Source: Oscillatoriales cyanobacterium SM2_2_1
GTDB taxonomy: Bacteria; Cyanobacteriota; Cyanobacteriia; Pseudanabaenales; Pseudanabaenaceae
Length of the DNA: 50,850 nt
Direction: 5' to 3'
NCBI GenBank assembly: GCA_012031145.1
Contig: JAAUUH010000008.1
Span: forward strand, 1-50,850
Position 1 is the stretch's first letter, and each line of letters starts with the position of its first letter. Positions 15,648-25,593 of this stretch are shown here, piece by piece. The position numbers and the translations under genes were made by a program. A model generated the notes under the pieces. It saw nothing but the letters and a program-made list of their open reading frames with translations. It made no database searches and had not been told where the DNA came from.

Positions 15648-15758
15648 ATGGTTCCCGAAGACTATTCCCAATTTGGTGAGCGATCGCCCCCAGTCGGCAT
15701 CATCACTTTCGATATTTCCAGACTGCGCGTTTACGGACAGTTCACTGTAATTTTTTAG
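15648..15758 (+). CDS. 36-codon small ORF between nifU and nifH
   Basis: A short frame with a strong ribosome binding site (GGAGG, 4-5 bases before the ATG) fills most of the 136-base nifU-nifH gap. It encodes a 36-aa peptide starting MVPEDYSQFGERSPPVGIITF. Its TAG stop lies inside the Shine-Dalgarno sequence of nifH (TAGGAGAACATCATG), an arrangement that would link its translation to that of nifH. No family is recognised and no homology could be tested. It may be a leader peptide, a small nif protein, or a chance frame in the nifH 5' region. Confidence 0.4.
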   Translation: MVPEDYSQFGERSPPVGIITFDISRLRVYGQFTVIF

Positions 15759-16660
<902 letters not shown>

Positions 16661-16666
16661 CCGCTC

Positions 16667-16698
16667 TCAGCCCCTTCCTAACCTTGGGCAGGGGCTGA
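16667..16698 (+). promoter_or_regulatory. Intercistronic stem-loop nifH-nifD
   Basis: TCAGCCCCT (16667-16675) pairs perfectly with AGGGGCTGA (16690-16698) across a 14-base loop, 6 bases after the nifH stop. There is no T-tract, so it is more likely an RNA-stabilising or partial-termination structure than a full terminator. Such a structure would favour excess nifH transcript over nifDK. Confidence 0.6.
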
Positions 16699-16725
16699 TT
16701 CATCTACTACACAGAGGACAAACCA

Positions 16726-18177
16726 ATGACGTTCACCCAAGACGACAAGCAACAGATCATTAAAGAGGTGCTAGAGGCGTACCCCGAAAAATCCCGCAAA
16801 AAGCGGGAAAAACATCTCAATGTCACTGAAGAAGGTAAATCCGATTGCGGGGTCAAATCCAACATCAAATCCTTACCCGGTGTGATGACCACCCGAGGGT
16901 GTGCCTTTGCTGGAGCTAAGGGTGTGGTCTGGGGTCCCGTCAAAGACATGATTCACATCAGCCATGGCCCCGTTGGATGTGGCTACTATTCTTGGTCAGG
17001 CCGCAGAAATTACTACATTGGCACCACTGGTGTTGACACCTTCGGCACCATGCAGTTCACCACAGATTTCCAAGAGCGCGACATCGTCTTTGGCGGCGAT
17101 AAAAAACTGGCCAAGGTGATTGATGAATTGGAAACCCTGTTTCCCCTCAGCAAAGGCATCACCATTGAATCCGAATGTCCCGTGGGACTGATCGGCGATG
17201 ACATCGAAGCCGTCTCTAAAAAGAAGGCAAAAGAAATCGGCAAGAGCGTTGTCCCGGTAAGGTGCGAGGGCTTCCGCGGCGTTTCCCAATCCCTAGGGCA
17301 CCACATCGCCAACGATACAGTACGGGACTGGGTTTACGCCAAGTCGGACAAACTATCCAATGAAGAACTAGGATTCACCGCTTCGCCCTACGATGTCAGC
17401 GTGATCGGCGACTACAACATCGGTGGGGATGCCTGGTCTTCCCGCATTCTCCTGGAGGAAATGGGACTGCGCGTGATCTCCCAATTCTCTGGGGATGGCT
17501 CCTTCAATGAAGTCAAACTCAGCCATCGGGGTAAGTTGAATTTGATTCACTGCTACCGCTCCATGAACTACCTCTGCAAGCACATGGAAGAGACCTACGG
17601 TGTGCCCTGGTTGGAATTCAACTTCTTTGGCCCCACCTACATTGCCAAGTCCCTGCGGGAAATTGCTGATCGCTTTGATGACACCATCCGCGCTAAAGCC
17701 GAGGAAGTAATCGCCAAGTACCAGGCCCAATCCGATGCCGTGATCGCCAAATATCGCCCTCGCCTCGCTGGCAAACGGGTAATGCTGATGGTAGGCGGAC
17801 TGCGACCCCGCCACGTCATCCCCGCCTTTAAGGATTTAGGCATGGAAGTGATCGGCACCGGCTATGAATTCGGGCACAACGATGACTACAAACTGACCAC
17901 GGAATACACCGATCCCGGTACCGTGATCTACGACGATGTCACCGGCTACGAATTTGAAGAATTTGCCCGCAAGCTGAAGCCCGACCTGATCGCCGCCGGC
18001 ATCAAAGAGAAGTATGTCTTCCAAAAGATGGCACTCCCCTTCCGGCAGATGCACTCTTGGGATTACTCGGGCCCTTACCACGGCTACGATGGCTTCGCCA
18101 TTTTTGCTAGAGACATGGATCTAGCACTCAACAGTCCCACTTGGGGATTGGTCAAAACCCCCTGGCAAACCGTCTAA
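16726..18177 (+). CDS. nifD: Nitrogenase MoFe protein alpha chain NifD
   Basis: Alpha subunit of dinitrogenase, housing FeMo-cofactor and half of each P-cluster. The 483-aa chain has P-cluster cysteines Cys59 (RGCAFAG), Cys85 ([10 protein letters not shown]) and Cys151 ([12 protein letters not shown]). The FeMo-cofactor ligands Cys276 ([10 protein letters not shown]) and His443 ([13 protein letters not shown]) correspond closely to Cys275 and His442 of Azotobacter. It is full length and not interrupted by the nifD element found in many heterocyst formers. It is separated from nifH by a stem-loop and from nifK by 28 bases. Confidence 0.98.
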   Translation: MTFTQDDKQQIIKEVLEAYPEKSRKKREKHLNVTEEGKSDCGVKSNIKSLPGVMTTRGCAFAGAKGVVWGPVKDMIHISHGPVGCGYYSWSGRRNYYIGTTGVDTFGTMQFTTDFQERDIVFGGDKKLAKVIDELETLFPLSKGITIESECPVGLIGDDIEAVSKKKAKEIGKSVVPVRCEGFRGVSQSLGHHIANDTVRDWVYAKSDKLSNEELGFTASPYDVSVIGDYNIGGDAWSSRILLEEMGLRVISQFSGDGSFNEVKLSHRGKLNLIHCYRSMNYLCKHMEETYGVPWLEFNFFGPTYIAKSLREIADRFDDTIRAKAEEVIAKYQAQSDAVIAKYRPRLAGKRVMLMVGGLRPRHVIPAFKDLGMEVIGTGYEFGHNDDYKLTTEYTDPGTVIYDDVTGYEFEEFARKLKPDLIAAGIKEKYVFQKMALPFRQMHSWDYSGPYHGYDGFAIFARDMDLALNSPTWGLVKTPWQTV

Positions 18178-18205
18178 TCACCTAATCGATTACTGGAGAA
18201 CGATC

Positions 18206-19735
18206 ATGTCTCAGAATGTAGAAAAAATCCAAGATCATGCGCGGCTGTTCCATCAACCGGAATACCAAGACCTCTTTGCCCGCAAGCGGGAATTTGAGAA
18301 CTGTCACAGCACAGACGAAGTGGAACAGATCTCAGAGTGGACCAAAAGTTGGGAATATCGGGAAAAGAACTTCGCCCGTGAAGCCCTGACCATCAATCCA
18401 GCGAAAGCCTGCCAACCCCTAGGAGCCATCTTTGCCGCCACGGGGTTTGAAGGAACTCTGCCCTTTGTCCATGGTTCCCAAGGCTGTGTGGCCTACTTCC
18501 GCACCCATTTAACCCGCCACTTCAAGGAACCCTTTTCCGCCGTTTCCTCCTCCATGACCGAAGATGCCGCCGTCTTTGGTGGGTTAAAAAATATGATTGA
18601 GGGGTTATCTAATTCCTACACCCTCTACAAGCCAAAAATGATTGCCATTTGCACCACCTGCATGGCAGAAGTCATTGGGGATGATTTGAGTTCCTTCGTC
18701 ACCACTTCTAAAAACGAAGGCTCTGTGCCCCAGGACTTCCCTGTGCCCTTCGCCCATACCCCCAGCTTCATCGGCTCCCACATTACGGGCTATGACAACA
18801 TGCTCAAGGGGATTCTGACGGAGTTGAAGGGTGACAGAACCGTAAGTAATGGCAAGCTCAATTTTATTCCGGGCTTTGACACCTACGTCACCAACAACCG
18901 AGAACTGGATCGCATCCTCAACTTGATGGATATTCCCCACACCATCTTGGCGGACAACTCCGACTCCTTTGATTCCCCCAACGAAGGGGAGTATGTGATG
19001 TACAACGGCAAAACCACCTTGGCAGAAACCGCCGATGCGATCAATGGTGATGCCACGATCGCCCTGCAAGCCTACTCCACCGAGAAAACTAGGGCGTACT
19101 TAGAAGCGGATTGGCAACAGCCCACCCATGTCTGTCGTCCTTTTGGCATCAGGGGTACGGATGCCTTTGTGATGAAGCTCTCGGAGCTAACAGGCAAACC
19201 CATTCCCCGCCAGTTGGAAATCGAACGGGGGCGAGCGGTGGATGCCATGACCGATTCCCAGGCATGGTTGCACGGCAAGCGCTTCGCCCTCTATGGCGAT
19301 CCCGATCTGGTGCTGTCTTTGCTGTCTTTCACCTTGGAACTGGGCATGGAGCCGGTGCACATTGTGGTGACCAACAGCAATGCCACCTTTGAGGAGGAAG
19401 CCAAGGCACTGCTGGCCAGCTATGCCAACGGCAAGGAGGCGACGGTGTGGGGTGGCAAAGACCTATGGCACTTGCGATCGCTCCTGTTCACCGAACCCGT
19501 AGACCTACTGATCGGTAATTCCTACGGTAAATATCTATGGCGGGATACCAAAACTCCCTTGGTGCGCATTGGGTATCCGATCTTTGATCGGCATCATCTC
19601 CATCGCTACACCACCCTAGGCTATCAAGGTGTAATCAATCTACTCAACTGGATTGTCAACACTCTACTAGAGGAACTTGATCGGCAGACGAACATCCCCA
19701 GTAAGACGGATATTTCCTTTGACCTGATCCGCTAA
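18206..19735 (+). CDS. nifK: Nitrogenase MoFe protein beta chain NifK
   Basis: Beta subunit of dinitrogenase, completing the P-clusters at the alpha-beta interface. The 509-aa chain has Cys69 (KACQPLGA), Cys94 (GSQGCVAYFRTH) and Cys152 (ICTTCMAEVIGDD), the three beta-side P-cluster ligands. The N-terminal 60 residues before INPAKACQPLG are the usual extension. The start at 18206 has GGAG upstream. A strong stem-loop follows its stop. Confidence 0.98.
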   Translation: MSQNVEKIQDHARLFHQPEYQDLFARKREFENCHSTDEVEQISEWTKSWEYREKNFAREALTINPAKACQPLGAIFAATGFEGTLPFVHGSQGCVAYFRTHLTRHFKEPFSAVSSSMTEDAAVFGGLKNMIEGLSNSYTLYKPKMIAICTTCMAEVIGDDLSSFVTTSKNEGSVPQDFPVPFAHTPSFIGSHITGYDNMLKGILTELKGDRTVSNGKLNFIPGFDTYVTNNRELDRILNLMDIPHTILADNSDSFDSPNEGEYVMYNGKTTLAETADAINGDATIALQAYSTEKTRAYLEADWQQPTHVCRPFGIRGTDAFVMKLSELTGKPIPRQLEIERGRAVDAMTDSQAWLHGKRFALYGDPDLVLSLLSFTLELGMEPVHIVVTNSNATFEEEAKALLASYANGKEATVWGGKDLWHLRSLLFTEPVDLLIGNSYGKYLWRDTKTPLVRIGYPIFDRHHLHRYTTLGYQGVINLLNWIVNTLLEELDRQTNIPSKTDISFDLIR

Positions 19736-19738
19736 TCG

Positions 19739-19776
19739 CTTTTCCCCCATTCCCTAGGAAGGGAATGGGGGAAAAG
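19739..19776 (+). promoter_or_regulatory. Strong intercistronic stem-loop after nifK
   Basis: A perfect 16-bp stem, CTTTTCCCCCATTCCC (19739-19754) with its exact complement at 19761-19776, and a 6-base loop. It begins 3 bases after the nifK stop. No U-tract follows (CCACCAAAATCCC), and the gene downstream starts 27 bases later. It could protect the 3' end of nifHDK mRNA and lower read-through into nifEN. Confidence 0.8.
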
Positions 19777-19802
19777 CCACCAAAATCCCTTGGAGTTTTG
19801 CC

Positions 19803-20108
19803 ATGACCACTTCTACATTTCAGCTACAGAGAGATTGGCTCTTTCCTTTGCGCCAAGCCCTCAATGGCATCAGAGTTCATCGATCGCGAACAGCCCACCT
19901 CCTGTGTCATCTAATTCCCAGCCGTTGCCCCTTTGAGCGTACCCTTCACATTGGCACACACCAAATTCATATTCCGCCACTGTGTCATCTCAACCCCCTT
20001 TACAACGAAGTTGTCGCGCTGCGGATGCGAGCCCTCGATTACCTGATCGCCGTCGAACTTGATATCAGTGACTATGTGGAGGTATGTGATGGCACAAACT
20101 CAGATTAA
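19803..20108 (+). CDS. Mo-dependent nitrogenase C-terminal family protein
   Basis: A 101-aa protein of the cyanobacterial family named 'Mo-dependent nitrogenase C-terminus'. The diagnostic core is present: HLLCHLIPSRCPFER (about 33-47), then a HIPPLCHLNPLYNEVVALRMRALDYL segment. Its biochemical role is unknown. The family occurs both as stand-alone small proteins and near nif genes. GGAG precedes the ATG. The 3' end overlaps nifE by 20 bases, so it is probably translated with nifEN and made downstream of the nifK stem-loop. Confidence 0.85.
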   Translation: MTTSTFQLQRDWLFPLRQALNGIRVHRSRTAHLLCHLIPSRCPFERTLHIGTHQIHIPPLCHLNPLYNEVVALRMRALDYLIAVELDISDYVEVCDGTNSD

Positions 20109-21459
20109 TCAACTGCTCACCGAACCTGCCTGCGAACACAACCATCACCATGGCGACAAGAAGAATCGCACCTGTCAGCAACAGGCAAAACCGGGTACAG
20201 CCCAAGGTGGTTGTGCCTTTGATGGCGCAAGCATTACCCTCGTCCCAATCACCGATGCCGCCCATTTAGTGCATGGACCGATCGCCTGTGCCGGAAATTC
20301 TTGGGGTAGTAGGGGAAGTCTATCCTCTGGCCCCCTGATGTTCAAGACAGGATTTACAACTGACTTAACCGAACAGGACATCATCCTCGGTAGCGAGAAA
20401 CGCCTTCACCAATCCATCGGGGAAATTGCCCAAAGCTATCAACCAGCGGCTATTTTTGTCTATTGCACCTGTGTGCCTGCGCTTACGGGGGATGACATAG
20501 AAGCGGTCTGCCAAACTGCCAGTCGCAAATACAAACTGCCAGTGATTCCCGTAATGGCTCCAGGATTTGTGGGCAGTAAAAACCTAGGCAATCGTTTAGC
20601 CGGAGAATCCCTATTAGACTATGTAATCGGCACGGGTGAGCCACCGCAACTGGGAACCCATGTGATCAACTTAATTGGGGAATATAACATTGCCGGGGAA
20701 CTATGGGATGTTTTACCCCTTTTTGAACGATTAGGAATTCAAGTATTAGCAAAAATGACGGGGGATGCCCGTTACGCTGAACTTACCCAGGCCCACCATG
20801 CCCACTTAAATCTCGTCATTTGTGCCAAAGCGCTGTTAAATGTAGCCCGCAAAATGGAGGAGAACTATGGCATTCCTTACCTTGAATGTTCGTTCTATGG
20901 GATTCAAGATCTCAACCAATGTCTGCGACAAATTGCCCAACATTTTCAAGATCCAGAACTGACTGCTCGGGTCGAAGCTTTGATCTCTGAAGAAACCCAG
21001 CAGTTGGAGCGTGACCTCGCCCCCTATCGCCCGAAATTGCAGGGAAAACGGGTCGTTCTGTACACCGGTGGCGTCAAAAGCTGGTCTGTGATTTCCGCTG
21101 CCCAAGACCTAGGGATCCAGGTTGTAGCCACAAGCACCCGAAAAAGCACTGCTGAAGATAAAGCCCGCATTAAAGAATTATTGGGAGAAGCGGGAATCAT
21201 GATCGAAGGCGGCGGAGCCCAAGAACTTTTGGGGGTCATCCAGCGCACTAAGGCAGACATGTTGATTGCTGGCGGCAGAAACCAATACACCGCCCTCAAA
21301 GCCGGCATTCCTTTTTTGGATATCAACCAAGAACGCCACCATGGCTATGCCGGGTATAGCGGGATGGTGACCCTAGCCAGAGAACTAACCCACGCACTCC
21401 ACAGCCCGGTCTGGGAGCAAATCCGACAATTAGCGCCTTGGGAGGTGGGTTATGAGTAA
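20089..21459 (+). CDS. nifE: FeMo-cofactor assembly scaffold NifE
   Basis: NifE forms a tetramer with NifN on which NifB-co is matured to FeMo-cofactor. The 456-aa protein starts at ATG 20089, preceded by GGAGG at 20078-20082. It shows the cyanobacterial NifE N-terminus with CEHNHHHG and QGGCAFDGA. Further cysteines are in GPIACAGNSWG and YCTCVPALTGDD. The C-terminal half resembles NifD (GYAGYSGMVTLARELTHALHSPVW). The longer upstream frame from 20059 only overlaps the previous gene. The 3' end overlaps nifN by eight bases. Confidence 0.96.
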   Translation: MAQTQINQLLTEPACEHNHHHGDKKNRTCQQQAKPGTAQGGCAFDGASITLVPITDAAHLVHGPIACAGNSWGSRGSLSSGPLMFKTGFTTDLTEQDIILGSEKRLHQSIGEIAQSYQPAAIFVYCTCVPALTGDDIEAVCQTASRKYKLPVIPVMAPGFVGSKNLGNRLAGESLLDYVIGTGEPPQLGTHVINLIGEYNIAGELWDVLPLFERLGIQVLAKMTGDARYAELTQAHHAHLNLVICAKALLNVARKMEENYGIPYLECSFYGIQDLNQCLRQIAQHFQDPELTARVEALISEETQQLERDLAPYRPKLQGKRVVLYTGGVKSWSVISAAQDLGIQVVATSTRKSTAEDKARIKELLGEAGIMIEGGGAQELLGVIQRTKADMLIAGGRNQYTALKAGIPFLDINQERHHGYAGYSGMVTLARELTHALHSPVWEQIRQLAPWEVGYE

Positions 21460-22725
21460 GGTGATTGCGACTAGAAAGGCAGTTACGGTCAATCCTCTGA
21501 AATTGAGTCAGCCCCTCGGTGCCGCCCTTGCTTTTTTGGGCATCAAAGGATCCATTCCCCTATTCCATGGCTCCCAGGGATGTACAGCCTTTGCCAAAGT
21601 GCTGCTGGTGCGCCACTTCCGGGAAGTGATTCCCCTAGCTACCACTGCTTTGACAGAAGTTTCCACAATTCTGGGGGGAGAAGAGAACATCAAGCAGAGT
21701 ATTGATGTATTGATTGCCAAGGCCCAACCCCAGTTGATTGGTCTTTGTGCAACTGCCCTATCAGAAACACGGGGTGAGGATGTAGCAGGAATTTTAAGAA
21801 CCTGCGATTTCCCGATTCCCGTGATCTATGCGACCACTCCCGACTTTTGTGGCTCCCTATGTGATGGCTACAGCCGTGCTGTCGAAGCAATGATTAGTGT
21901 GATTCCCCAGGAAGGTGCCCTGAACACCCGCCAGGTGACTCTGCTGATGGGTTCCGATGTCACGCCCGGTGAAGTCGCTGATCTCAAGCAATTGGTGCGG
22001 GATTTTCACCTCACCCCGATCGCCATTCCTGACCTCTCGACATCCCTCGATGGTCATTGGGCAGAAAACGAATATGGGGTATCTACCGGGGGAACAACCC
22101 TAGACGATCTCCAGTTGGCAGGTCAATCCGCCTTTGTGTTGGCGATTGGTGAATCCATGCGTCCTGCCGCCAAGATCTGGCAAGAACGGTTCCAAGTTCC
22201 CTTCACCCTCTTTCAGGGGGCAACTGGTCTAGAAGCGAGCGATCGCCTGATTCGATGCCTCATGGACTGGAGTGGCAGCCCCGTTCCTAATCCATACCCC
22301 TGGCAACGGCGACAACTCCAAGATGCCATGCTTGACACGCACTTTTATATCGGGGGCAAACGCATTGCCCTGGCCCTAGAACCGGATCTATTGGGCGTGA
22401 TCAGCCATTTTCTGGTCAGTATGGGCGCAGAGATTTCAGTTGCCGTTGCCCAACCCGCCCGCCCCAGTTAGAACTTCTCCCCAGTCAAACAGTGATTGTT
22501 GGTGATTTAGGTGACTTGCACACCCACGCTCGGGGCAGCGATCTCCTGATCACCAACTCCAGAGCCGCGCCGATCGCCCGTGATTTGGGCATTCCCCTGC
22601 TGCGGATGGGCTTTCCTATCTTTGACCGATTGGGGAATGGACTGCGTTCCTACATTGGCTACCGCGGTACCACCCAACTGTTGTTCGATCTAGGAAATCT
22701 GTTCCTTGAGTCCCAAACCCAGTAG
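21452..22725 (+). CDS. nifN: FeMo-cofactor assembly scaffold NifN (one frameshift)
   Basis: Partner of NifE, related to NifK. The N-terminus reads VNPLKLSQPLGAALAFLGIKGSIPLFHGSQGCTAF, with GLCATALSETRGEDV later. The first frame ends at 22471 in VAVAQPARPS. The proper continuation QLELLPSQTVIVGDLGDL...GSDLLITNSRA...RMGFPIFDRLG runs to 22725 in another frame. Adding one C to the C4 run at 22462-22465 restores a 424-aa protein. Together with the other homopolymer shifts in the window, this points to an indel error. It overlaps nifE by eight bases, and nifX follows after 34 bases. Confidence 0.95.
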
Positions 22726-22759
22726 CATTCCACTCTAACCTTAATTTTGGAGAACCCCT

Positions 22760-23158
22760 ATGAAAGTTGCTTTTGCCACCACGGATCGAGAACACATCAA
22801 TGCCCACTTTGGTTGGGCCAGCATCTTCTCGGTTTACGAGGTTTCCCAGCAGGGCTATGAGTTGGTTGAACATCACGAATTCCCCGACAGTGGGAAAGAG
22901 GATGGCAACGAGGATAAATTAGTGTCCAAGCTGGAATATCTACAAGACTGTCAAAACTGCAAGATTATCTATGTCGCTGCCATTGGGGGCAGTGCTGCCG
23001 CCCGCTTGATCAATAAAGGGTTCACACCAATCAAATCCCAATCTGAGGAGGATGCGATCGTGCCCACCCTAGAGCGGCTGATCCGCACCCTCCAAACCAG
23101 TCCGCCCCCTTGGTTGCGGAAAGCCCTCGGCATTAAACCAAACTTTGTGGAGGAATAG
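22760..23158 (+). CDS. nifX: NifX, FeMo-cofactor precursor carrier
   Basis: A 132-aa NifX that binds NifB-co/VK-cluster in transit to NifEN. Family motifs are MKVAFATTDREHINAHFGWASIFSVYEV at the N-terminus, LQDCQNCKIIYVAAIGGSAAARLI in the middle, and a C-terminal PPWLRKALG helix. It is homologous to the C-terminal domain of NifB upstream. The ATG has GGAG upstream. The next gene begins two bases after the stop. Confidence 0.95.
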   Translation: MKVAFATTDREHINAHFGWASIFSVYEVSQQGYELVEHHEFPDSGKEDGNEDKLVSKLEYLQDCQNCKIIYVAAIGGSAAARLINKGFTPIKSQSEEDAIVPTLERLIRTLQTSPPPWLRKALGIKPNFVEE

Positions 23159-23160
23159 CC

Positions 23161-23610
23161 ATGAGCCCTACAACGGTCACCACGTCAGGATTTTTACAAG
23201 TCCTTGCCACCCAAATTCGCGCCCAAGACCCCTACGGCGTTTACCGCACCTGGAGTGATCAGCGACTTCTCCAGCCCTTCATCCTCACTAAAGACGAAAA
23301 ACGCAAAATCCCTGTGGATACCCCTGTCGATCCCGTCACTAGGGGCAGAATCACTTACTTCCACAGCGCGATCGCCCGGCAGATCGAGCAAAAAACTGGT
23401 CAACTCATGCAGGTGGTGGTCAATCTCAACGAAGAAGGATTTGGCTGGGCCCTGATCTTTAGCGGCAAACTTTTGGTCGTTACCCGCACCCTCCGGGATG
23501 CCCAGCGCTTTGGCTTTACGTCCCTAGAGCTGCTCCAAGAAGATGGAGAAAAAGCCGTGCGATCGGGCATAGCTCTTGCCGAGCAATTTCCCGAAGTTAC
23601 CCAAGCCTGA
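23161..23610 (+). CDS. NifX-associated nitrogen fixation protein (DUF269)
   Basis: A 149-aa protein of the DUF269 family, nearly always encoded directly after nifX. The core is DPYGVYRTWSDQRLLQPFILTKDEKRKIPVD, followed by FHSAIARQIEQKTGQLMQVVVNLNEEGFGWALIF and the lysine/arginine-flanked LVVTRTLRDAQRFGFTS. The function is unknown. Strict co-occurrence with nifX suggests a part in cofactor assembly. The ATG lies two bases after the nifX stop. Confidence 0.93.
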   Translation: MSPTTVTTSGFLQVLATQIRAQDPYGVYRTWSDQRLLQPFILTKDEKRKIPVDTPVDPVTRGRITYFHSAIARQIEQKTGQLMQVVVNLNEEGFGWALIFSGKLLVVTRTLRDAQRFGFTSLELLQEDGEKAVRSGIALAEQFPEVTQA

Positions 23611-23629
23611 CATCATTCGGGAGAATACC

Positions 23630-23854
23630 ATGACGCAAGCAGTAGAAACCCTCAGCGTTGAAGAGTTAAAAAGCCAGATTCGTCGCCTGAATAGTAAAGC
23701 AGGACAGATGAAGATGGATCTACACGACCTCGCCGAAGGATTACCAACCAACTACGAGCAACTGATGGAAGTGTCCAGTCAAACCTATGACATCTTTCAC
23801 CGGATTAATTGCCTGAAAAAGCAACTTGTTGAATTAGAGCGCACTGGAGCATAA
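23630..23854 (+). CDS. Small helical nif-associated protein (DUF683 / Rop-like)
   Basis: A 74-aa protein of the DUF683 family (CCE_0567-type), two antiparallel helices that dimerise like Rop. The core is VEELKSQIRRLNSKAGQMKMDLHDLAEGLP, then INCLKKQLVELE. ATG 23630 is preceded by GGGAG, and the extension from 23576 lies within the previous gene. It is regularly found between the DUF269 gene and nifW in cyanobacteria. Its biochemical role is not established. Confidence 0.92.
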   Translation: MTQAVETLSVEELKSQIRRLNSKAGQMKMDLHDLAEGLPTNYEQLMEVSSQTYDIFHRINCLKKQLVELERTGA

Positions 23855-23857
23855 ACA

Positions 23858-24169
23858 ATGACTGGAACCCTAGCTGAATTCAACCAACTCACCAATGCTG
23901 AAGACTATTTCGAGTTCCTAGAACTGCCCTACGACCCGAAGGTAGTCAATGTCAATCGCCTGCACATTCTGCGGAAATTCTCCCAGCTAAAAGAGGAGAT
24001 CGACACCCAAACCAGTAACCCTGAGCAGCGTCTAGCCGCCTATCAATCGGCATTGGCAGATGCCTATGGGATCTTCCTCACCTCCTCAGCCCAGGAGCAG
24101 AAGTTATTTAAAGTGTTTCATGATCAAGCCCCCAAGGTGGTACTCGTCTCCGAGATCATGGAGGAATAG
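23858..24169 (+). CDS. nifW: NifW, nitrogenase-stabilising protein
   Basis: A 103-aa NifW, which binds immature MoFe protein and helps protect it from oxygen. Recognisable segments are NAEDYFEFLELPYDPKVVNVNRLHILRKF, QRLAAYQSALADAYGIFLTSSAQEQKLFKVF and VVLVSEI near the end. The start ATG is three bases after the stop of the DUF683 gene. Confidence 0.95.
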   Translation: MTGTLAEFNQLTNAEDYFEFLELPYDPKVVNVNRLHILRKFSQLKEEIDTQTSNPEQRLAAYQSALADAYGIFLTSSAQEQKLFKVFHDQAPKVVLVSEIMEE

Positions 24170-24172
24170 GTC

Positions 24173-24925
24173 ATGACGGAACTATCCCCCCAAGAACTAG
24201 AGCGCTATCGCCGTCAGATGCAATTACCAGGCTTTGGCAAAACAGCACAAATTGCCCTCAAACAAAGCACGGTTTTAATCACTGGAGTAGGTGGATTGGG
24301 CGGCACCGTCGCCCAATATCTTGCAGTTGCCGGTATTGGCAAACTGGTTCTGGTGCGGGGAGGCGACCTACGTCTCGATGACCTCAACCGGCAGGTGTTG
24401 ATGACCCACGACTGGGTAGGAAAACCAAGGGTTTGGCAGGCGAAAACCTCCCTTAATGCCCTCAACCCGGATGTGGTGGTAAATGCCATTCCTGAATACT
24501 TAACTGCCGAAAATCGGCAGCACTTAGTGAAAGGATGCGATCTGGCTATTAGTTGTGCCCACAACTTTGAAGAGCGTTTTCTACTCGGTCTCAGTTGTGT
24601 GGAACAAATCAAGCCGATGGTGGAAGCGGCTATGGATGGGATGTCTGCCTATCTCACGACCATTATTCCGGGGCAAACGCCCTGTCTCAACTGCCTCTTT
24701 CCTGAACTTCCTCCCTGGGATCATCAGAGTTTTGGTGTCCTAGGGGCCGTTTCAGGAACGTTAGCGTGCCTAGCTGCCCTAGAGGCAATCAAATTTATTA
24801 CTCAGCTTGCCCCGCCCCTTTTAGGTGAGCTGCTCACCATGGATCTCGGCACACTCGCCTTCAAAAAATTTCGCACCTATCGTGAGTCCAATTGTCCCAT
24901 TTGCCGCCATCTGTACCTTCATTAA
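24173..24925 (+). CDS. hesA: HesA, E1-like ThiF/MoeB family protein
   Basis: A 250-aa adenylating-type protein with the nucleotide loop GVGGLGGTVAQYLAVAGIGKLVLV and the DLDDLNRQ-like segment LRLDDLNRQVL. Zinc-binding cysteine pairs CLNC and CPIC are near positions 178-181 and 241-244. HesA is found in nif clusters next to hesB and is thought to help Fe-S or Mo-cofactor assembly, but its reaction is unproven. The catalytic cysteine used by MoeB/ThiF to hold the sulfur carrier is not evident. Confidence 0.93.
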   Translation: MTELSPQELERYRRQMQLPGFGKTAQIALKQSTVLITGVGGLGGTVAQYLAVAGIGKLVLVRGGDLRLDDLNRQVLMTHDWVGKPRVWQAKTSLNALNPDVVVNAIPEYLTAENRQHLVKGCDLAISCAHNFEERFLLGLSCVEQIKPMVEAAMDGMSAYLTTIIPGQTPCLNCLFPELPPWDHQSFGVLGAVSGTLACLAALEAIKFITQLAPPLLGELLTMDLGTLAFKKFRTYRESNCPICRHLYLH

Positions 24926-24939
24926 CTAGGAGGAATGTT

Positions 24940-25269
24940 ATGCTCATTACCCCCCAAGCCCAAAACAAGCTCCGTTCCCTTCTTCCCCAACCCGATCGCG
25001 CCTATCGCATCCGTGCCATTTCTGGGGGCTGTAAAGGCTATGCCTACGACTTGAAAATCATTCAAAATACCACCCCCGATGACGTTTTGCAGTCATTTCC
25101 CGATTTGCCTGTTTACATCGAGCAGTCCAGCCTGTCCTACTTAAACGATGTGGTCATGGACTATGTAGAGGGATTCACAAATAGCGGCTTTACCTTCCAT
25201 CATCCTGACCGTTGTAGCTGCGGCAAATCTTTTTCCCCCGAAGCCTGTTCCAGTCAATCCAGTCGGTAA
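24940..25269 (+). CDS. hesB: HesB, A-type Fe-S carrier (IscA-like)
   Basis: A 109-aa IscA/HesB family protein with the three conserved cysteines, Cys31 in SGGCKGYAYD and Cys92/Cys94 in RCSCGKSF. These ligate or deliver [2Fe-2S]/[4Fe-4S] clusters. ATG 24940 is preceded by AGGAGG. The frame from 24892 overlaps hesA and has no family similarity. The hesA-hesB-fdxH order is typical of cyanobacterial nif clusters. Confidence 0.93.
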   Translation: MLITPQAQNKLRSLLPQPDRAYRIRAISGGCKGYAYDLKIIQNTTPDDVLQSFPDLPVYIEQSSLSYLNDVVMDYVEGFTNSGFTFHHPDRCSCGKSFSPEACSSQSSR

Positions 25270-25581
<312 letters not shown>

Positions 25582-25593
25582 GGAATGCCACCC

